DNA of 64,000 bases. Source: Myxococcus stipitatus (lineage in GTDB: Bacteria > Myxococcota > Myxococcia > Myxococcales > Myxococcaceae). This document shows, piece by piece, positions 51,083 to 59,371 of this stretch. Numbering within the stretch: position 1 is the first letter of the stretch; every line of letters starts with the position of its first letter. Location: contig NZ_CP147913.1 of NCBI RefSeq assembly GCF_037414475.1, positions 8,566,501 to 8,630,500 on the forward strand, given 5' to 3'. Under the pieces are notes generated by a model. It was given only the letters and a program-made list of their open reading frames with translations. It was not told the DNA's origin and ran no database searches. The translations under genes were made by a program, and so were the position numbers.

Positions 51083-52615
51083 TCAGCGCGAGGCGAGCGA
51101 GGCCACGGCGGCGCGCGCGTCGTCGACCTTCACGCCCACCGCGTTGGCCAGCTTCGTGCCGTACTCCGCGTTGGCGACGTAGAAGTGGCCCACCATGCGC
51201 GCCTTGACGCGGGCATCACGGACCTGGCCCAGGTCCGCCGCCAGGTTCTTCACCAGCCGCTCCCGCGCGGCCGGGTCCAGCGACGTGTAGAAGGCGCCCG
51301 CCTGCGCGAAGTTGTCCGTCTTCTCGATGGGCTGCTGCTGCGTGGTGCCGGACAGCGGCGCACTCGACAGCAGGTACGCGGGCGCGTCCTGCGTCTCGCG
51401 GGTGACGCTGGGCTCGTAGTTCACGTCCGACTTCGTGTTGGCGAAGTTCATGCCGCCCGCCTGGTTGTTGCTGTTCACCGCGGCGCGGGCGCGGTTGACC
51501 GGAAGGGACTGGTAGTTGGCGCCCACGCGATAGCGCTGCGTGTCCGCGTAGGAGAAGAGCCGGCCTTGGAGGAGGCGGTCCTCGGAGGGCTCGATGCCGG
51601 GGGGCTGCACGCCGGGGGAGAACGCGGCCTGCTCGGTCTCCTCGAAGAAGTTGTCCGGCATCTTGTTGAGGACGAAGCGGCCCAGCTTCACGGACGCAAC
51701 CTTGTCCTCCGGCCACACCTTCGTCGGGTCCAGCGGGTTGAAGGTGAAGCTGTCCAGGTCCTTCGGGTCCAGCACCTGCACGGACAGCTCCCACGCGGGG
51801 AACTTGCCCGCGCCGATGGAAGCGTAGAGGTCCGTGGTGGCGTGCTGGTGGTCCTCGCCCGCCGTGCGCGCGGCCTCCTCGGCCGTCAGGCTCTTGACGC
51901 CCTGTTGCGAGGCCCAGTTGAACTTCACGTAGCGGACCTCGCCCTTCGCGTTGACGAACTTGAACGCGTGGACGCCATGCCCGTTCATCTGGCGGTAGTT
52001 CGCCGGAATCCCGATGTCCGAGTACACCTGCGTCAGCATGTGCGTGGACTCAGGCAGGTGGGAGAAGAAGTCGAAGAAGCGGTTCGGGTCCTGCTTGTTG
52101 TTGAAGGGCGACGGCTTCAGCGAGTGCACCATGTCCGGGAACTTGATGGCGTCGCGGATGAAGAAGACGGGCAGGTTGTTGCCCACCAGGTCCCAGTTGC
52201 CATCGTCCGTGTAGAACTTCAGCGCGAAGCCGCGCGGGTCTCTCAGCGTCTCTGGCGAACCGGACGGATGGATGACGGTGGAGAAGCGCACGAACATGGG
52301 CGTCTTCTTGCCCTTGCTCGCGAAGAGGGACGCGCGCGTCAGGTTCGAGAAGTTGCCGTAGCTTTCAAAGACGCCGTACGCGCCCGTGCCGCGGGCATGG
52401 ACGACGCGCTCCGGGATGCGCTCCCGATCAAACCGGGCCAGCTTCTCGATGAGGTGAAAGTCCTCCAACAGGACGCCGCCACGAGCGCCCGCCGTCTTGG
52501 AGTTCTGGTTGGTTCCCACCGCGGAGCCGGTGTCCGTGGTGAGGGGTGGGGGATTGGCGGCCAGGGCCGGACCACTCAACAGTGCCGCCGTCAGCAACAG
52601 CGAACGCGTCTTCAT
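51083..52615 (-). CDS. katB: Exported catalase (KatB-type)
   Basis: 510 residues with a signal peptide (LLLTAALLSGPALAA), so a periplasmic haem catalase that splits hydrogen peroxide. Marks: LARFDRERIPERVVHARGTG (active His), TVIHPSGSPETLRDPRGFAL, NLPVFFIRDAIKFPDMVHSL (distal Asn region), FDFFSHLPESTHMLTQ, and the proximal haem region RLFSYADTQRYRVGANY (Tyr ligand). The ATG at 52615 follows GAGGAG. Its promoter lies in the 257-base spacer shared with kamD, which contains two dyad groups. The gene is paired with ankB. Confidence 0.94.
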   Translation of the reverse strand: MKTRSLLLTAALLSGPALAANPPPLTTDTGSAVGTNQNSKTAGARGGVLLEDFHLIEKLARFDRERIPERVVHARGTGAYGVFESYGNFSNLTRASLFASKGKKTPMFVRFSTVIHPSGSPETLRDPRGFALKFYTDDGNWDLVGNNLPVFFIRDAIKFPDMVHSLKPSPFNNKQDPNRFFDFFSHLPESTHMLTQVYSDIGIPANYRQMNGHGVHAFKFVNAKGEVRYVKFNWASQQGVKSLTAEEAARTAGEDHQHATTDLYASIGAGKFPAWELSVQVLDPKDLDSFTFNPLDPTKVWPEDKVASVKLGRFVLNKMPDNFFEETEQAAFSPGVQPPGIEPSEDRLLQGRLFSYADTQRYRVGANYQSLPVNRARAAVNSNNQAGGMNFANTKSDVNYEPSVTRETQDAPAYLLSSAPLSGTTQQQPIEKTDNFAQAGAFYTSLDPAARERLVKNLAADLGQVRDARVKARMVGHFYVANAEYGTKLANAVGVKVDDARAAVASLASR

Positions 52616-52685
52616 TCGAAAGCTCCTCTGGGGGTGAGGCACACCGCCCCAGAGCACGCCTCGTGCCGCTCCTTGGTTGCTAATG

Positions 52686-52703
52686 AATCCAATGGGTTGG
52701 ATT
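52686..52703. promoter_or_regulatory. Dyad AATCCAA-N4-TTGGATT upstream of catalase
   Basis: A perfect 7-base inverted repeat with a four-base spacer, about 70-90 bases upstream of the catalase start. It is A/T-richer than the surroundings. It may be the operator of a peroxide- or redox-responsive regulator, but I cannot match it to a named consensus. Confidence 0.45.
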
Positions 52704-52731
52704 GTCGCATCACCCGTCTCCACCGCCATTT

Positions 52732-52827
52732 CGGTGGAAACACCGGTCCGCCGGTGAGGTGCATCACCGAATCCTCGGTGTGACCCGGCTGGAACCGATA
52801 ATGCGGTGCGGCAGCGAGTTCTCGGTG
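52732..52827. promoter_or_regulatory. Array of CGGTG / CACCG pentamers in the katB-kamD spacer
   Basis: CGGTG at 52732, CACCG at 52741, CGGTG at 52752, CACCG at 52765 and CGGTG at 52776 alternate at 9-13 base spacing, roughly one helical turn, forming overlapping dyads. Two more CGGTG occur at 52804 and 52823. Such an array is a plausible cooperative binding site controlling kamD, katB or both. Confidence 0.35.
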
Positions 52828-52872
52828 TGCTTCGGCGCTTCCTGTAGGCGATTGGGCGGGTAAGGTGCGCCC

Positions 52873-54423
52873 ATGCCAGGCCCGTTCATTGACGACGCGC
52901 AGATTGCGCATGCGCGCACTCTGGCGGAGGAGATCGTCAACCCGATCTTCGACCTCATCCGCCGTAACACCACTGTATCCATCGAGCGCACCGTGTTGCG
53001 CTTCTTTGGGATTTCCGGAGCAGGCGCGCGAGGAGTGCCTCTCGCCAACCTGATGGTCGACAAGCTCAAGGCCGCCGGGGTGCTCAACCGGGGCGCCGCC
53101 TATTGGTATGGCCGGGCGCTCCAACTGGGCGCCAAGAGCCCGCTGGAGGCCGTGGAGCGGCTGACGGCGCTGCCGGCGGACAAGCTCGGTCCCTTGTCTC
53201 CGGAGATGGAGGAGAACCTTCGCGCCGAGGTGCGCGCCGAGGCCCGCTCCGCGTTCGAGGAGATGAAGGCCCGCATCGCCGCGCGCGATGAGCTCCGCAA
53301 GCAGTTCCCCATGTCTCCCGCCCCGCACAAGTACGTCATCGTCGCGACGGGTAACATCTACGACGACGTGGACCAGGCCCGGGCCGCGGCCCAGGCGGGC
53401 GCGGACGTCATCGCCGTCATCCGCTCCACCGCGCAGTCGCTGCTCGACTACGTGCCTCACGGCGCGACGACGGAGGGCTACGGCGGCACCTACGCCACCC
53501 AGGAGAACTTCCGCATCATGCGCGAGGCCCTGGATGAGGAGAGCCGCAAGCTCAAGCGCTACATCCAGCTCACCAACTACTCGTCTGGCCTCTGCATGTC
53601 GGAGATCGCCTTCTGCGCGGCCTACGAGAAGCTGGACATGCTCCTCAACGACGCGATGTACGGAATCCTCTTCCGCGACATCAACATGCGTCGCACCTTC
53701 ATCGACCAGTACTTCAGCCGCCGCATCTGCGCGCTCGCCGGCATCATCATCAACACGGGCGAGGACAACTACATCACCACGGCGGACGCGTACGACGCGG
53801 CGCACACCGTCATCGCCAGCCAGTTCATCAACGAGTGCTTCGCCAAGCGCGCGGGGCTCAAGGACTGGCAGCTGGGCATCGGCCACTCGTACGAAATCGA
53901 CCCGTACCGCGACGACACGCTCCTGTTGGAGCTGTCGCAGGCCATGCTGGTGCGCCGCTGCTTCCCGGACGCGCCGCTCAAGTACATGCCGCCCACCAAG
54001 CACAAGGAGACGGACATCTTCTTCAGCCACGCGTACGACGTGATGGCGGACCTGGTGGCCATCTGGACGAATCAGGGCATCCAGCTGCTCGGCATGATGA
54101 CGGAGGCCATGCACACGCCGCTGCTCGCGGACCGCTACGTGGCGCTCAAGTCGGCGTCCTATATCCACCGCGCGGCGCGAGGCATCGACCAGGAGTTCAC
54201 CGTCCGGGAGGACGGGAAGATCGCCAACCGCGCCCGCGAGGTGTTCGGCCAGGCGATGAAGCTGCTCCAGGAGTGCCGGGACGAGGGCATGGTGGCGGCC
54301 ATCGGCAAGGGTCACTTTGGCGACGTGAAGCGCGAGGAGACCGGCGGCAAGGGCCTGGATGGTGTGATGGAGAAGTCGTCGGATTACTTCAACCCGTTCC
54401 TGGAAATCCTGGAGGCAACATGA
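52873..54423 (+). CDS. kamD: Lysine 5,6-aminomutase alpha subunit
   Basis: 516 residues, the normal size. The N-terminal and central parts carry family marks: PFIDDAQIAHARTLAEEIVN, TVSIERTVLRFFGISGAG, GATTEGYGGTYATQENFRIM, LGIGHSYEIDPYRDDTLL and KYMPPTKHKETDIFFSHAYD. With KamE it forms the adenosylcobalamin- and PLP-dependent aminomutase that moves the terminal amino group of D-lysine or beta-lysine to carbon 5. Its TGA overlaps the next ATG by four bases. The next gene codes an exported protein and then kamE follows. Confidence 0.94.
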   Translation: MPGPFIDDAQIAHARTLAEEIVNPIFDLIRRNTTVSIERTVLRFFGISGAGARGVPLANLMVDKLKAAGVLNRGAAYWYGRALQLGAKSPLEAVERLTALPADKLGPLSPEMEENLRAEVRAEARSAFEEMKARIAARDELRKQFPMSPAPHKYVIVATGNIYDDVDQARAAAQAGADVIAVIRSTAQSLLDYVPHGATTEGYGGTYATQENFRIMREALDEESRKLKRYIQLTNYSSGLCMSEIAFCAAYEKLDMLLNDAMYGILFRDINMRRTFIDQYFSRRICALAGIIINTGEDNYITTADAYDAAHTVIASQFINECFAKRAGLKDWQLGIGHSYEIDPYRDDTLLLELSQAMLVRRCFPDAPLKYMPPTKHKETDIFFSHAYDVMADLVAIWTNQGIQLLGMMTEAMHTPLLADRYVALKSASYIHRAARGIDQEFTVREDGKIANRAREVFGQAMKLLQECRDEGMVAAIGKGHFGDVKREETGGKGLDGVMEKSSDYFNPFLEILEAT

Positions 54424-54896
54424 TGCTCGGTACCATCCTGACGGTGGTGATGGCGGCTGGCGGTACGGCGGACGCGCTGGCGCAGTTCCAGGTGAAGAAC
54501 GTGGGGATGCAGGTGCCGGCCGCGTGGACGCGTTCAGTGGAGGACGGGACGACCAAGTTCCTGGCGCCCAGCGGCGACGCGTACTTCCTGGTGGACGTGG
54601 GCGCCGTGCAGACGGCGGGGATGAAGGCCTCGGTCTGCGTGGACAAGATCGTCAAGGGCAGCGGCGCGACCAACTGGGAGCGCCTCAAGGTGGGCGGTCA
54701 GCCCGCGGCCCGGCGCGCGGACCAGGACCAGTCGACGAACGGTGGCGTGGTGGAGACGGTGACGTACGTCGGCTGTGATGGCCGCACGACGTGGTCCGTC
54801 GTCTTCCACATGGAGCAGAACAAGAAGGAGCGCTTCGCTCCGCTGGCGGAGAAGGTGGCCTCCAGCGTGAAAATCGTGCGGGCCGGGGGGAAGTGA
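54420..54896 (+). CDS. Exported protein of unknown function inside the kam operon
   Basis: 158 residues beginning MMLGTILTVVMAAGGTADAL, a signal peptide. The mature part (VGMQVPAAWTRSVEDGTTKF, APSGDAYFLVDVG, GCDGRTTWSVVFHME) has the alternating pattern of a DcrB/PsbP-like domain, and its two cysteines could form a disulfide. It starts inside the kamD stop (ATGA) and ends four bases before kamE, so it is translated between two subunits of a cytosolic enzyme. Why an exported protein sits there is unclear. Confidence 0.7.
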   Translation: MMLGTILTVVMAAGGTADALAQFQVKNVGMQVPAAWTRSVEDGTTKFLAPSGDAYFLVDVGAVQTAGMKASVCVDKIVKGSGATNWERLKVGGQPAARRADQDQSTNGGVVETVTYVGCDGRTTWSVVFHMEQNKKERFAPLAEKVASSVKIVRAGGK

Positions 54897-54900
54897 GCAG

Positions 54901-55686
54901 ATGGTGAAGCCGAGCAAACAAATCATCCGCCCCTACGGCGACCGCCGCGACGACGGCGTGGTGCAGATTTCGTTCACCCTGCCGGTGCCGCTGTCGGAGA
55001 AGGCCAAGGAGGCCGCCGCCGTCTTCACGCGGAAGATGGGGTACACCGACGTCAAGGTGGCCGCCGCCGAACGCGCCGCCGACAGCTACACGTTCTTCAT
55101 CGTGTACGCCCGGTCGAACGTGACGTTGGACTACGCCGAAATCGACGTGCCGGAAGTCGTCGTGAAGAAGATGTCCTTCGACGACCTCAACGCCTTCATC
55201 AAGGAGAAGGTGGGCCGTCGCATCGTCGTGTTCGGCGCGTGCACCGGCACGGACACGCACACGGTGGGCATCGACGCCATCCTGAACATGAAGGGCTACG
55301 CGGGCGACTACGGCCTGGAGCGCTATCCCGGGTTCGAGGCGTTCAACCTGGGCAGCCAGGTGCCCAACGAGGACCTCATCAAGAAGGCGATGGCGAAGAA
55401 CGCCGACGCCATCCTGGTGAGCCAGGTCGTCACGCAGCGCGACGTGCACAAGGACAACTCGCGGCACTTCATCGACGCGGCGAAGGCGGCGGGCATCCAC
55501 GGGAAGGTGCAGCTGCTGCTGGGCGGTCCCCGCGTGGACCACAAGCTGGCGCTGGAGCTGGGCTTCGACGCGGGCTTCGGTCCGGGCACCAAGCCGTCCG
55601 ACGTGGCCAACTACATCGTCCACGCGCTCCTGAAGAAGGAAGGCAAGGAGCCGCAGGACATGCACTACCAGGGAGAGCCCCAGTGA
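54901..55686 (+). CDS. kamE: Lysine 5,6-aminomutase beta subunit (B12-binding)
   Basis: 261 residues. The cobalamin-binding motif D-x-H-x2-G is present in GACTGTDTHTVGIDAIL, with the later LLLGGPRVDHKLALELGF and an N-terminal dimerisation domain (VVQISFTLPVPLSEKAKEAA). The subunit carries adenosylcobalamin for radical catalysis with KamD. Its TGA overlaps the GTG of the next gene (GTGA). It starts four bases after the exported-protein gene. Confidence 0.94.
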   Translation: MVKPSKQIIRPYGDRRDDGVVQISFTLPVPLSEKAKEAAAVFTRKMGYTDVKVAAAERAADSYTFFIVYARSNVTLDYAEIDVPEVVVKKMSFDDLNAFIKEKVGRRIVVFGACTGTDTHTVGIDAILNMKGYAGDYGLERYPGFEAFNLGSQVPNEDLIKKAMAKNADAILVSQVVTQRDVHKDNSRHFIDAAKAAGIHGKVQLLLGGPRVDHKLALELGFDAGFGPGTKPSDVANYIVHALLKKEGKEPQDMHYQGEPQ

Positions 55687-56081
55687 GCACGGGAACCAAG
55701 GCCATCATCCGCCTGCGCATGAGCAGCCACGATGCTCACTACGGCGGCAACCTGGTGGACGGCGCGCGCATGCTGGGGCTCTTTGGCGACGTGGCCACGG
55801 AGCTGTGCATCCGCGCGGATGGTGACGAGGGCCTGTTCCGGGCCTACGACGCCGTGGAGTTCCTGGCGCCGGTGTACGCCGGGGACTTCATCGAGGCGGA
55901 GGGCGAAATCGTCAGCGCGGGCAACACGTCGCGCAAGATGCGCTTCGAGGCCCGCAAGGTCATCCGCCCCCGGCCGGATGTGAACGATTCGGCGGCGGAC
56001 CTGTTGCCGGAGCCCATCGTGGTGTGCCGGGCTTCGGGCACCTGCGTGGTTCCGAAGGACAAGCAGCGAGGTCAGCGATGA
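55683..56081 (+). CDS. kal: 3-Aminobutyryl-CoA ammonia-lyase
   Basis: 132 residues with the hot-dog fold pattern of Kal: IIRLRMSSHDAHYGGNLVDG, LFGDVATELCIRADGDEGLF, AVEFLAPVYAGDFIEAEGEI and RKMRFEARKVI. It removes ammonia from 3-aminobutyryl-CoA to give crotonyl-CoA. A GTG start overlaps the kamE stop and its own TGA overlaps the next ATG, so three enzymes are made from one coupled message. Confidence 0.9.
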   Translation: MSTGTKAIIRLRMSSHDAHYGGNLVDGARMLGLFGDVATELCIRADGDEGLFRAYDAVEFLAPVYAGDFIEAEGEIVSAGNTSRKMRFEARKVIRPRPDVNDSAADLLPEPIVVCRASGTCVVPKDKQRGQR

Positions 56082-56905
56082 GCACTCCCATGGTCATCAC
56101 CGCGGCGATGGTCGGCGCGGAGACGACACGCGAGCAGACGCCCCACCTGCCCATCACCGCCGAGGAGATCGCCGAGGACGCCGCGCGCTGCCGCGAGGCG
56201 GGCGCGGCGATGGTGCACCTGCACGTGCGCACCGCGGACGGCAAGCCGTCCCAGGACGCGGAGCTGTTCCGGGCCGCGATTCGCGCCATCCGCAAGCGCA
56301 CCGACGTGCTCATCCAGACGTCGACGGGCGGCGCGGTGGGCATGACGGTGGACCAGCGCTGCGGGCCGCTGACGCTGACGGGTGAGGACCGGCCGGACAT
56401 GGCCACCCTCACCACGGGCACGGTGAACTTCGGCGAAGAGGTGTTCTGGAACCCGCGTCCGCTGGTGCGGGACATCGCCAAGCGCATCCGGGCGCTGGGC
56501 CTCCGGCCGGAGCTCGAGTGTTTCGATGTGGGCATGATTGACGAGGCCCGCTACCTGGCGAAGGAGGGCCTGGTCGACCTGCCGGCGCACTTCGACTTCG
56601 TGCTGGGGGTGCCGGGCACGTTGCAGCCTCGGCCCGAGGTGCTGGACTTCATGATTGCCTCGCTGCCGGAGGGGAGCACCTGGACGGTCGCGGGCGTGGG
56701 CCGGCACCAGCTCCCCTACGTGGACGAGGCGGCGAAGCGCGGTGGCAACGCGCGGGTGGGCCTGGAGGACAACATCTACGTGTCCAAGGGTGTGCTCGCG
56801 AAGGGCAACTGGGAGCTGGTGGCCGAGGCCGCCAAGCGGGCCCGAGCCCATGGCCGAGAGCCGGCCACACCGGACCAGGCGCGCAAGCTCCTCCGGTTGA
56901 GCTGA
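56078..56905 (+). CDS. kce: 3-Keto-5-aminohexanoate cleavage enzyme (BKACE family)
   Basis: 275 residues of the BKACE/DUF849 family: MVITAAMVGAETTREQTPHL, GAAMVHLHVRTADGKPSQD (zinc His-x-His), IQTSTGGAVG, RPELECFDVGMIDEARYL and GRHQLPYVDEAAKRGGNARV. In lysine fermentation it condenses 5-amino-3-oxohexanoate with acetyl-CoA and splits it to 3-aminobutyryl-CoA and acetoacetate. It is the last gene of the kam operon, and a strong terminator follows. Confidence 0.92.
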   Translation: MSTPMVITAAMVGAETTREQTPHLPITAEEIAEDAARCREAGAAMVHLHVRTADGKPSQDAELFRAAIRAIRKRTDVLIQTSTGGAVGMTVDQRCGPLTLTGEDRPDMATLTTGTVNFGEEVFWNPRPLVRDIAKRIRALGLRPELECFDVGMIDEARYLAKEGLVDLPAHFDFVLGVPGTLQPRPEVLDFMIASLPEGSTWTVAGVGRHQLPYVDEAAKRGGNARVGLEDNIYVSKGVLAKGNWELVAEAAKRARAHGREPATPDQARKLLRLS

Positions 56906-56910
56906 ACCTC

Positions 56911-56948
56911 CCGCCGGCGCGAAGCTTTCGCGCCGGCGGTTTTCTTTT
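56911..56948 (+). terminator. Intrinsic terminator after kce
   Basis: CCGCCGGCGCGAA (56911-56923) pairs perfectly over 13 bases with TTCGCGCCGGCGG (56927-56939) around a three-base loop, followed by TTTTCTTTT. It sits six bases past the kce stop and ends the kamD-kce operon. Confidence 0.92.
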
Positions 56949-57052
56949 CACGTCAGGAGCGCGGGGCCCTTCACGTCGGCGGCTGCCGGTCGCCGGTGCT
57001 CGTCCAGAGCGCGGTGGGTGATGCGGCCCGAGGCAATCCGAGGAGCCATGCG

Positions 57053-57829
57053 ATGGACACGGAGCTGAAGGGCAAGGGCGTCCTGGTGACGGGGGGCGCG
57101 GGAGGGATTGGCACGGCGCTGGTCCGGGCGTTCTCCGGCGAGGGCGCGAAGGTGGCGGTGCATTACCGCTCCCGCGAGGAGCAGGCGAGACGGCTCGCGC
57201 AGGAGGTGGGCGGCGCGGCGGTGGGCGCGGACCTGACGGTGGAGGCGGAGGTGGATGCCCTCGTGCCCGCGTCGGTGGCCGCGCTGGGGCGGTTGGATGT
57301 GCTGGTGTGCAACGCGGGCGTGTGGCCCAGCCCCGATGTCCCCGTCTGGGAGATGTCGCTGGAGCGCTGGCGCCGCACGTTGGCTGAGAACCTGGACAGC
57401 GTCTTCCTGTGCTGCCGTGGCTTCCTGCGGCACGTGGCGACCACGGGCGTGGGGAACATCGTCATCATCAGCTCCACGGCGGGGCTGTTCGGCGAGGCGG
57501 GGCACTCCGACTACGCGGCGGCGAAGGGCGCGTTGGCGGGAGGCTTCCTGCGGAGCCTGAAGAACGAGCTGGGTCGCATTGCTCCCTTGGGCCGCGTCAA
57601 CGTGGTGTGCCCGGGGTGGACGGCGGTGGACCGCAACCGCGACAAGCTGGACGGGGAAGGGTTCGTGAAGCGGGTGACCCGGACCATGCCGTTGCGCAAG
57701 GTGGGGCAGCCCGAGGATGTCGCGCGAGTGGTGGTGTCGCTCGCATCGGATTTCATCTCCGGTCACGTGACGGGTGAGGTCGTGACGGTCGCCGGAGGCA
57801 TGGAAGGACGGGTGTTGCATGACGACTGA
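57053..57829 (+). CDS. SDR-family oxidoreductase (3-oxoacyl-ACP reductase-like)
   Basis: 258 residues, a classical short-chain dehydrogenase: cofactor loop VTGGAGGIGTALVRAF, NAG motif VCNAGVWPSPD, catalytic Ser in IIISSTAGLF-like segment IVIISSTAGLFGEAG, YxxxK in YAAAKGALAGGF, and VNVVCPGWTAVDRN. Basic residues after the second strand (HYRSREEQ) suggest NADPH preference. The substrate is unknown. It overlaps the next methyltransferase gene by 11 bases. The start at 57053 follows GAGG. Confidence 0.9.
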   Translation: MDTELKGKGVLVTGGAGGIGTALVRAFSGEGAKVAVHYRSREEQARRLAQEVGGAAVGADLTVEAEVDALVPASVAALGRLDVLVCNAGVWPSPDVPVWEMSLERWRRTLAENLDSVFLCCRGFLRHVATTGVGNIVIISSTAGLFGEAGHSDYAAAKGALAGGFLRSLKNELGRIAPLGRVNVVCPGWTAVDRNRDKLDGEGFVKRVTRTMPLRKVGQPEDVARVVVSLASDFISGHVTGEVVTVAGGMEGRVLHDD

Positions 57830-58613
57830 TGCCATCGACGTGAGGAAGCACAACCGCGAGGCGTGGGACCGCCAGGTCTCGCTGGGCAACCGGTGGACCC
57901 AACCCGTGGGGCCGGAGGTCATCGCGGCGGCGCGCAGAGGGGAGTGGAGCGTGGTGCTCACGCCCTCCAAGCCCGTACCCCAGGCCTGGTTTGGCGACAT
58001 CGCTGGCAAGAGGGTGTTGTGTCTCGCGGGAGGCGGCGGTCAGCAGGCGCCGGTGTTCGCCGCGGCGGGGGCGAAGGTGACGGTGCTGGACAACTCGCCG
58101 GCGCAGTTGGGGCAGGACCGGTTGGTGGCGGAGCGGGAAGGGTTGGAGTTGCGGCTGGTGGAGGGGGACATGCGCGACCTCTCCGTGTTCGAGGACGGCA
58201 GCTTCGACCTCATCTTCCATCCGTGCTCGAACTCCTTCGTGGACACCATCCTGCCCGTGTGGCGCGAGGCGTTCCGCGTGCTGCGGCCCGGAGGCGTGCT
58301 CCTGTCGGGCTTCTGCAACCCGGTCATCTTCCTGTTCGACCCGGAGCTGCAGGACAAGGGGGTGTTGCAACTGAAGTACAAGATGCCCTACTCGGACTTC
58401 ACCAGCCTCACGGAGGCCGAGCGCCGGCGCTACACGGACAAGCATGAGCCGCTCTGTGTGGCGCACACGCTTCAGGACCAGATTGGCGGGCAGCTCGACG
58501 CGGGGTTCCTCCTGGCGGGGTACTTCGAGGACAAGTTCGAGAAGGGGGACCTGGTCGCGGAGTACTTCGACAGCTACATCGCGACGCGGGCCCTCAAGCC
58601 CGTCTCGCCCTGA
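57819..58613 (+). CDS. Class I SAM-dependent methyltransferase
   Basis: 264 residues with a methyltransferase-11-like SAM pocket: GKRVLCLAGGGGQQAPVFAA (motif I), VTVLDNSPAQLGQDR (acidic loop), VEGDMRDLSVFEDGSFDLIF and WREAFRVLRPGGVLLSGF. A substrate-side C-terminal extension (YKMPYSDFTSLTEAERRRYT) follows. Small-molecule target unknown. The 11-base overlap with the SDR gene indicates co-translation and a shared pathway. Confidence 0.88.
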   Translation: MTTDAIDVRKHNREAWDRQVSLGNRWTQPVGPEVIAAARRGEWSVVLTPSKPVPQAWFGDIAGKRVLCLAGGGGQQAPVFAAAGAKVTVLDNSPAQLGQDRLVAEREGLELRLVEGDMRDLSVFEDGSFDLIFHPCSNSFVDTILPVWREAFRVLRPGGVLLSGFCNPVIFLFDPELQDKGVLQLKYKMPYSDFTSLTEAERRRYTDKHEPLCVAHTLQDQIGGQLDAGFLLAGYFEDKFEKGDLVAEYFDSYIATRALKPVSP

Positions 58614-58659
58614 GATTTCTCCTCAGAAGTTGATTGCGCGAAGGGTCTGAGAAGACTCC

Positions 58660-58698
58660 CATGCGGGGTGTCCTGGATTTCCCAGGACTTCCCGCATG
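58660..58698 (+). promoter_or_regulatory. Long hairpin in the leader of the lipoprotein gene
   Basis: The arms 58660-58676 and 58682-58698 form a 17-base stem with one mismatch and one G-T pair, closed by a five-base loop (ATTTC). The right arm ends nine bases before the ATG at 58707 and abuts its GGAG site. There is no T-run, so control of translation or transcript stability is as likely as termination. Confidence 0.45.
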
Positions 58699-58706
58699 GA
58701 GCGCAA

Positions 58707-59240
58707 ATGCGTACATCCTGGCGTATCTCCTCGTTCTGTGTCGTGAGCCTCGCGCTGCTGGGCGCGGGGTGTGAGCAGGCCCCGTCGTCGCCGCCCACTG
58801 GGGCGGGGGTCGAGTTGGAGCAGCGGACGGACCGCGCGGTGGGGGATGTGAAGTTGTTCTGCGAGATTCCGCAGGACGGCAGCTACTTCGAGCTGAAGCA
58901 GACGGCGACGGGGTACGAGGGAGTGGTGGCGACGCAGGTCTATGACCCGTGGGATTGCCGCTGCATCTATTTGAAGCGCGAGGTGGTGGGGCAGTACTCG
59001 TTCTGCCAGTTCGCGGCGTCGGACCCGCGCATCGTGAGTTGCTGGCGGCGTGAGCCCAACGGCACGGCGGGGAAGATGGGGATGTTCTCCACGAAGGTGA
59101 CGCGGCAGTCGCTGGTCATCGGAGGCTCGGGACAGGAGGCGACCCAGGAGTTGATGGACATCGGGGTCGTGAACCAGGACCCGGGTCAGACGCCTCGGCG
59201 CGACTTCTCGTACGAGTTGAGCGACTGCACGGCGGGCTAG
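58707..59240 (+). CDS. Cysteine-rich lipoprotein of unknown function
   Basis: 177 residues. A lipoprotein signal ends in LLGAGC. The mature part is a beta-rich domain of ~120 residues with several cysteines (KLFCEIPQDG, PWDCRCIYLKREVV, YSFCQFAAS, IVSCWRREP, SYELSDCTAG) that could form disulfides. No family recognised. It is preceded by the 58660-58698 hairpin whose right arm approaches the ribosome binding site. Confidence 0.7.
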   Translation: MRTSWRISSFCVVSLALLGAGCEQAPSSPPTGAGVELEQRTDRAVGDVKLFCEIPQDGSYFELKQTATGYEGVVATQVYDPWDCRCIYLKREVVGQYSFCQFAASDPRIVSCWRREPNGTAGKMGMFSTKVTRQSLVIGGSGQEATQELMDIGVVNQDPGQTPRRDFSYELSDCTAG

Positions 59241-59371
59241 CGAGCGGCGGAGCCGCGCTGGGGCCGTGTCAGCGCGGGATTTAACCTCCGCCGGCGCATG
59301 GGGTTTCTCTCATCAACAGGGCGCGAGTGGACAGGCCGCTCGCGCCCGGTGAACCCACGGAGAGTTCCAAC

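Noticed and set aside
52616..52872. Cobalamin riboswitch upstream of kamD
   Set aside because: No B12-box sequence or the expected long structured leader is visible in the 257-base spacer.
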